A DNA stretch of 7,524 nucleotides from an uncultured Eubacterium sp. (GTDB lineage: Bacteria > Bacillota > Clostridia > Lachnospirales > Lachnospiraceae). Of this stretch, positions 5,901 through 7,524 are shown one piece after another (the first letter of the stretch is position 1; each line of letters starts with the position of its first letter). A model generated the notes under the pieces. It worked only from the letters and a program-made list of their open reading frames with translations. It was not told where the DNA came from and did not search any database. Location of the stretch: the NCBI GenBank assembly GCA_958446835.1, contig CAUCXT010000074.1:1-7524 (forward strand), written 5' to 3'. The position numbers and the translations under genes were made by a program.

Positions 5901-7234
5901 CCGCTGGCGGACAGGACACCACGGAATATGCCATAAGCGGCTGGTACAAAAACAGTCTTCTCTCCGACTATACAGGCGGCGGTGAAACCAGGAAATGGAA
6001 CCTCTCAGCTGCCGGCGGAACTGTAATTGACCTGTATCCATCATGGCGTGACACCTCCGCGCCCGTGATAGATGTAACCCCGGCACATACCGTAAATCCT
6101 GATGCGGACAATGATGCTGTAAGGAGCATCGACATAACCATAACCGTGACGGAGCACGGCTCAGGACTGAGGACGGACAACAGCTATGAGTACGGCTTCT
6201 CAGTTTCTGCCTCCGCCCTGCCTTCGGAATGGGAAAGCTACGGCAGTGCCGCCTCCCCTTCAGGCTTTACAACTTCACTTCCTGACCTTGGAGCCTCAAT
6301 GGACGGATATTACTATCTGTGGGTGCGTCAGGTTATGGATAACAGCGGCAGCCTCTCCGTAAGCCCTTCCGCACTCGCAACCGTCAACAGCTGCCATGTG
6401 TACGGCATATATGTATTTGACAACACCGCCCCGCAGGGAACGGCAGACTATACGGAAAACAACCTCACCCTCGGTCTTTACAACGACTCCATAACGGATT
6501 CACCCTATGCAGTGATGACCATACATGACCCGCACGATGACATAGCCGGCATAGCAGGATATGTTCTCAGGATAAGCGATGCAGACGCTCCCTCAAACAG
6601 TGCTGACTACTCTTTCACGCCTGATGCCGGAACCGGAACCTATACATGCAGTTTCAACCTCTATGACAGCCTTCCCGGTGCTGAGGACATCGAAAAGGTA
6701 CACCTTCAGATAATAGCCACCGACAGGCTTGGCAATGAAGCCACTATTCCGATAACGCGGTATGATTTCGGAACCTTGCAGACAGGAGCGGCTATACGTG
6801 CGGAGGATATAGGATACAGGAATGTGGGAAATGCGAATGAATATGTATATGAAAGAGATAACTTCCGTGTTGAAGCATACATAGAAGCCGTAACCGGAGG
6901 CACACAGTTCAAAGCGGGGCAATGGGGGACGGTGAGAATATATACATTCGGATATGTCGATGAGGTTGAGATAGATTTCGGTTCGCTTATGAATTATTAC
7001 AATCCGCAGTATGACAGGCTTCCTACACTTATAAAAACAACAATAGATAGCCGGTTGTCACTTATGTATAGACATGAATTTGCGGTACCACTTTACTGCA
7101 CTGATAGCAGTTTTAATGATACAAAGGTTATAGGTTATAAGAAAGGGGGCATGGAGCAAAGATATGTTGTCTATAACGTAAAAGGCAGCATACTTGATGA
7201 TATCAGGACAATATTGAAGTACAAAATTTATTAA
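2789..7234 (+). CDS. Secreted multidomain B-repeat / Ig-like giant protein (1481 aa)
   Basis: This complete gene has a strong ribosome binding site and a Sec signal peptide. Domain order by residue: signal peptide 1-39; Cys/His-rich region about 101-149; B-repeat 166-257; MucBP-like module 258-330; B-repeat 331-408; divergent B-repeat 409-479 with the hallmark FNMPASDVSFTA; B-repeat 480-579; Ig-like domains about 581-690 and 691-777; orphan B-repeat tail 780-799; B-repeats 800-889, 890-972 and 973-1086; Ig-like domains about 1087-1214 and 1215-1328; unrecognised C-terminal domain 1329-1481. Ig-like domains are called from TAP-type starts and D[NR]xGN motifs (TDNVGNTA, TDRLGNEA). No LPXTG, final membrane helix or SLH domain is present, so the mode of surface retention is unclear. 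The ardC-like gene follows 33 bases later, suggesting one operon on a mobile element. An adhesive or cell-contact role is inferred, not shown. Both ends of the gene are AT-richer than the repeat core. Confidence 0.95.
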   Translation: MLNIRKGIKKLISYVMVLVLTVMTVGSAIAILSGISVYAWFDGSGYEGEYIFGSSPLTDYVDISKVTDDNMLPHANEPGYTKVSATQKIYRLTRTSADKICSRCGAGMKSYTSYWGVIADDGTIYVYDIHNCCHCGGCSWGYTDCRHGHANELEDEGKTITFTAWLPNSYTITYNPNNGENAYTGTVTYDTGNWNMVDGQVPSYSGYNFGGWYTGANGTGEQVYDKDGKAVNGTYWSGNGSAAVWKGTTNISVYAYWTAANTDVTLYFYKDGVKDDSKTKTYSVTNGGTFNATDHVADSTFDNCHYVSVDRTSWKVPDEGTYASVYYETNELNVMYEGNGNTGGSTDGSPVKYGGTVTIAGNGFTKTGHSFNGWNTSADGTGTSYPAGSTFVSKPSAHGDTLKLFAQWKADRWGVTLIAGTGIDSVSGGGSHAYNESVSISAAVKKGYSWDKWTGYAETSSNSYRFNMPASDVSFTANAVPNKYTVTFDANGGSCVDGSGQAVQSVTVTYGSPDYNDISGNVKAVRTGYIFAGWVSDAAGSRGTVWNADGHAVDGSYWSISGNSTAWIHAGSITVHAVWKDATPPAVNVSPESTSSYTTSLGVTITVTDNELLSTDNTYEYCLGTDSSTPPSGASWSSYRSGVPVTIGSTLSGACYLWVKHVKDAAGNTSVSSPNADYHRFGPYYFDNTAPDLGGVLSSYGWYHEGTAVPFDISDAHSGIKSAVLTDFNGIQLDNGDITSGRQYYFGSEGPAFYCLTVTDNVGNTAKKLFLVKIDSKGEVIPDNAVWKGLGNLALFAHWSANSYTVHFEKNDNDSGSTRAAGSMSDVTFTYDKSETLPSNGFSRTGYYFDGWNESADGTAGNGRNYPDRAAVKNLTLIPNGLVTLHAQWKPCSYTLTFNYNKPGNATGTLRDAGEASRTVTFDAGIGRLPEPKLTGWTFEGWYIENADGTSVKIGDNEIWHYTSGKTAAAKWTPVKYEVRLHSSVPDEALGTLVKPSDSGLTASGWTWKENEYYSVVFTYDTESLLPAAQDTYSIVYTAGGQDTTEYAISGWYKNSLLSDYTGGGETRKWNLSAAGGTVIDLYPSWRDTSAPVIDVTPAHTVNPDADNDAVRSIDITITVTEHGSGLRTDNSYEYGFSVSASALPSEWESYGSAASPSGFTTSLPDLGASMDGYYYLWVRQVMDNSGSLSVSPSALATVNSCHVYGIYVFDNTAPQGTADYTENNLTLGLYNDSITDSPYAVMTIHDPHDDIAGIAGYVLRISDADAPSNSADYSFTPDAGTGTYTCSFNLYDSLPGAEDIEKVHLQIIATDRLGNEATIPITRYDFGTLQTGAAIRAEDIGYRNVGNANEYVYERDNFRVEAYIEAVTGGTQFKAGQWGTVRIYTFGYVDEVEIDFGSLMNYYNPQYDRLPTLIKTTIDSRLSLMYRHEFAVPLYCTDSSFNDTKVIGYKKGGMEQRYVVYNVKGSILDDIRTILKYKIY
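3089..3235 (+). other. Cys/His-rich, possibly metal-binding segment of the second giant protein
   Basis: Residues 101-149 hold C101xxC104, then H130, C132, C133, H134, C135, C138, C145, H147 and H149. Two Cys knuckles about 28 residues apart resemble a zinc-ribbon layout, here in a protein with a signal peptide. A disulfide-bonded fold is the alternative. I do not recognise a named family. Confidence 0.5.
3284..4525 (+). repeat. First B-repeat block of the second giant protein
   Basis: The modules are: typical B-repeat 3284-3559 (GYNFGGW, closing ISVYAYW); a MucBP-like beta module 3560-3778 that lacks the GW motif; typical B-repeat 3779-4012 (GHSFNGW, closing LKLFAQW); divergent B-repeat 4013-4225 (GYSWDKW plus FNMPASDVSFTA); and typical B-repeat 4226-4525 (GYIFAGW, closing ITVHAVW). 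The first and last typical repeats are the closest pair, sharing G[KH]AV[ND]G[TS]YWS and a VW tail. The MucBP-like call rests on overall pattern only and is the weakest. Confidence 0.75.
4529..5119 (+). other. First Ig-like domain pair
   Basis: The first domain (4529-4858) has VTITVTDN, NTYEYCLGTD, CYLWVKHVKDAAGNTSVS and ends FGPYYFDNTAP. The second (4859-5119) has FDISDAHSGIKSAV and LTVTDNVGNTAKKLFLVKID. These are patterns of bacterial Ig-like/Big-type domains that act as stalks or ligand-binding modules in surface proteins. The first domain has a close relative in the second pair (6047-6430). Confidence 0.65.
5126..5185 (+). other. Orphan B-repeat tail after the first Ig pair
   Basis: Residues 780-799 (VIPDNAVWKGLGNLALFAHW) match the closing part of a B-repeat, as in AAVWKGTTNISVYAYW at residues 242-257, but no opening strand or GW motif precedes them. 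The preceding residues belong to an Ig-like domain. This looks like a remnant left where two modules were joined. Confidence 0.6.
5186..6046 (+). repeat. Second B-repeat block of the second giant protein
   Basis: Three modules are seen: 5186-5455 (GYYFDGW, closing VTLHAQW), 5456-5704 (GWTFEGWY, closing TAAAKW) and 5705-6046 (YAISGWYK, closing IDLYPSW). The second and third open with related strands, LTFNYNKPGNATGTL and VRLHSSVPDEALGTL. They resemble the unit at 690-980 of the first gene (LAFDYNVPDTA), so the two genes share repeat subtypes. Confidence 0.8.
6047..6772 (+). other. Second Ig-like domain pair
   Basis: The first domain (6047-6430) has IDITITVTEHGSGLRTDN, NSYEYGFSVSAS, YYLWVRQVMDNSGSLSVS and YGIYVFDNTAP. 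It aligns end to end with the Ig-like domain at 4529-4858. The second (6431-6772) has AVMTIHDPHDDIAGIAGYV, LQIIATDRLGNEATIPIT and a DRLGN motif. The pair sits after a B-repeat block, just as the first pair does. Confidence 0.65.
6773..7231 (+). other. Unrecognised C-terminal domain of the second giant protein
   Basis: Residues 1329-1481 are AT-rich in DNA and contain neither B-repeat nor TAP/GN Ig-like motifs. Notable patterns are FKAGQWGTVRIYTFGYVDEV, EIDFGSLMNYYNPQYDRLP and GGMEQRYVVYNVKG. It looks beta-rich and soluble, with one Cys (1437). No sortase motif or membrane helix is present. It may attach the protein to the cell or to another protein; that is inference. Confidence 0.5.
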
Positions 7235-7255
7235 AACACAGCGAAAGTGCCGGAG

Positions 7256-7260
7256 AGGAG
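7256..7260 (+). promoter_or_regulatory. Ribosome binding site of the ArdC-like gene
   Basis: AGGAG (within GGAGAGGAG, 7252-7260) is seven bases from the ATG at 7268 but only one base from the in-frame ATG at 7262. The downstream ATG is therefore preferred. Confidence 0.75.
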
Positions 7261-7267
7261 AATGTAT

Positions 7268-7524
7268 ATGGATACAAAGGAATTTCGCAAGCAGATAGCA
7301 GAGAAATTCATTGATTCTTTAAAAGATAATCCGGAACATTGGCAGAGACAGTGGTCTGTTTCCGGAGGCAGACCGGAAAATTGTGTATCACACACAGTCT
7401 ATAGCGGAATTAACAGGTTCAATCTCACATTTGCTGCAATACAGAAGGGCAGCGATGATATGAGATGGGCTACATTCAAGCAGATACAGCAACAGGGCTG
7501 GCACCTGAAGAAAGGCGCCAGGGC
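7268..7524 (+). CDS. ArdC-like N-terminal (ssDNA-binding) domain protein, 3'-partial
   Basis: The frame starts at the ATG at 7268 and runs off the right edge after 85 codons. Visible family marks of the ArdC N-terminal domain (formerly DUF1738) are W25/W29, RPEN at 35-38, YSGIN at 45-49, RWATFKQ at 66-72 and GWHLKKGAR at 77-85. In the ArdC family this domain binds single-stranded DNA and is usually followed by a zincin-type metallopeptidase domain, which lies outside the window if present. ArdC proteins are carried by conjugative plasmids and integrative elements, where some protect incoming DNA from restriction. Only 33 bases separate it from the giant gene upstream, so co-transcription is likely. 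The domain call is firm; the antirestriction role, and whether the full protein is ArdC or a larger mobile-element protein with this domain, is not settled. Confidence 0.85.
   Translation, partial: MDTKEFRKQIAEKFIDSLKDNPEHWQRQWSVSGGRPENCVSHTVYSGINRFNLTFAAIQKGSDDMRWATFKQIQQQGWHLKKGAR

Noticed and set aside
189..6046. DNA-level tandem repeats or a CRISPR array
   Set aside because: The periodic units of about 240-340 bases are strongly diverged protein repeats; no short identical repeats with regular unique spacers are present.
7019..7033. LPTLI near the C-terminus as a sortase motif
   Set aside because: It lacks the LPXTG pattern, is about 70 residues from the end and is not followed by a hydrophobic helix and a basic tail.
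7262..7264. Upstream ATG at 7262 as the start of the ArdC-like gene
   Set aside because: Only one base separates it from AGGAG; the in-frame ATG at 7268 has normal seven-base spacing.

Overview
The window reads as part of an integrative/conjugative element or similar mobile region from a Gram-positive, Clostridia-like (possibly Lachnospiraceae) bacterium. The grounds are a Sec signal peptide, strong AGGAG-type ribosome binding sites, InlB/Listeria-Bacteroides B-repeats, and an ArdC-type N-terminal domain at the right edge. The organism call is inference; no rRNA, tRNA or housekeeping gene is present to fix it.

Layout, all on the plus strand. (1) Positions 3-2684: the 3' part (893 codons) of a gene that enters from the left edge and encodes a long string of B-repeats. 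It stops in the middle of its last repeat. (2) Positions 2685-2788: a 104-base gap holding two copies of the 8-bp palindrome GGATATCC, which together form an 11-bp perfect inverted repeat, then a strong ribosome binding site. (3) Positions 2789-7234: a complete 1481-residue secreted protein. Its order is signal peptide, Cys/His-rich segment, three B-repeats interleaved with a MucBP-like and a divergent B-repeat module, two Ig-like domains, an orphan repeat tail, three more B-repeats, two more Ig-like domains and an unrecognised C-terminal domain. No LPXTG motif or membrane anchor is seen at its end. (4) Positions 7268-7524: the first 85 codons of an ArdC N-terminal-domain protein, 33 bases downstream and probably in the same transcript.

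Working model (inference): the two giant proteins are extracellular, modular adhesin-like or cell-contact proteins carried by a mobile element, and the ArdC-like protein acts inside the cell on incoming DNA. The most interesting signals are the mosaic make-up of the second giant gene (AT-rich ends, GC-richer repeat core, a duplicated Ig pair and an orphan repeat tail), the truncated last repeat of the first gene, the Cys clusters in secreted repeat proteins, and the palindrome pair in front of the second gene. I see no CRISPR array, no insertion sequence, no RNA gene and no plausible minus-strand gene.
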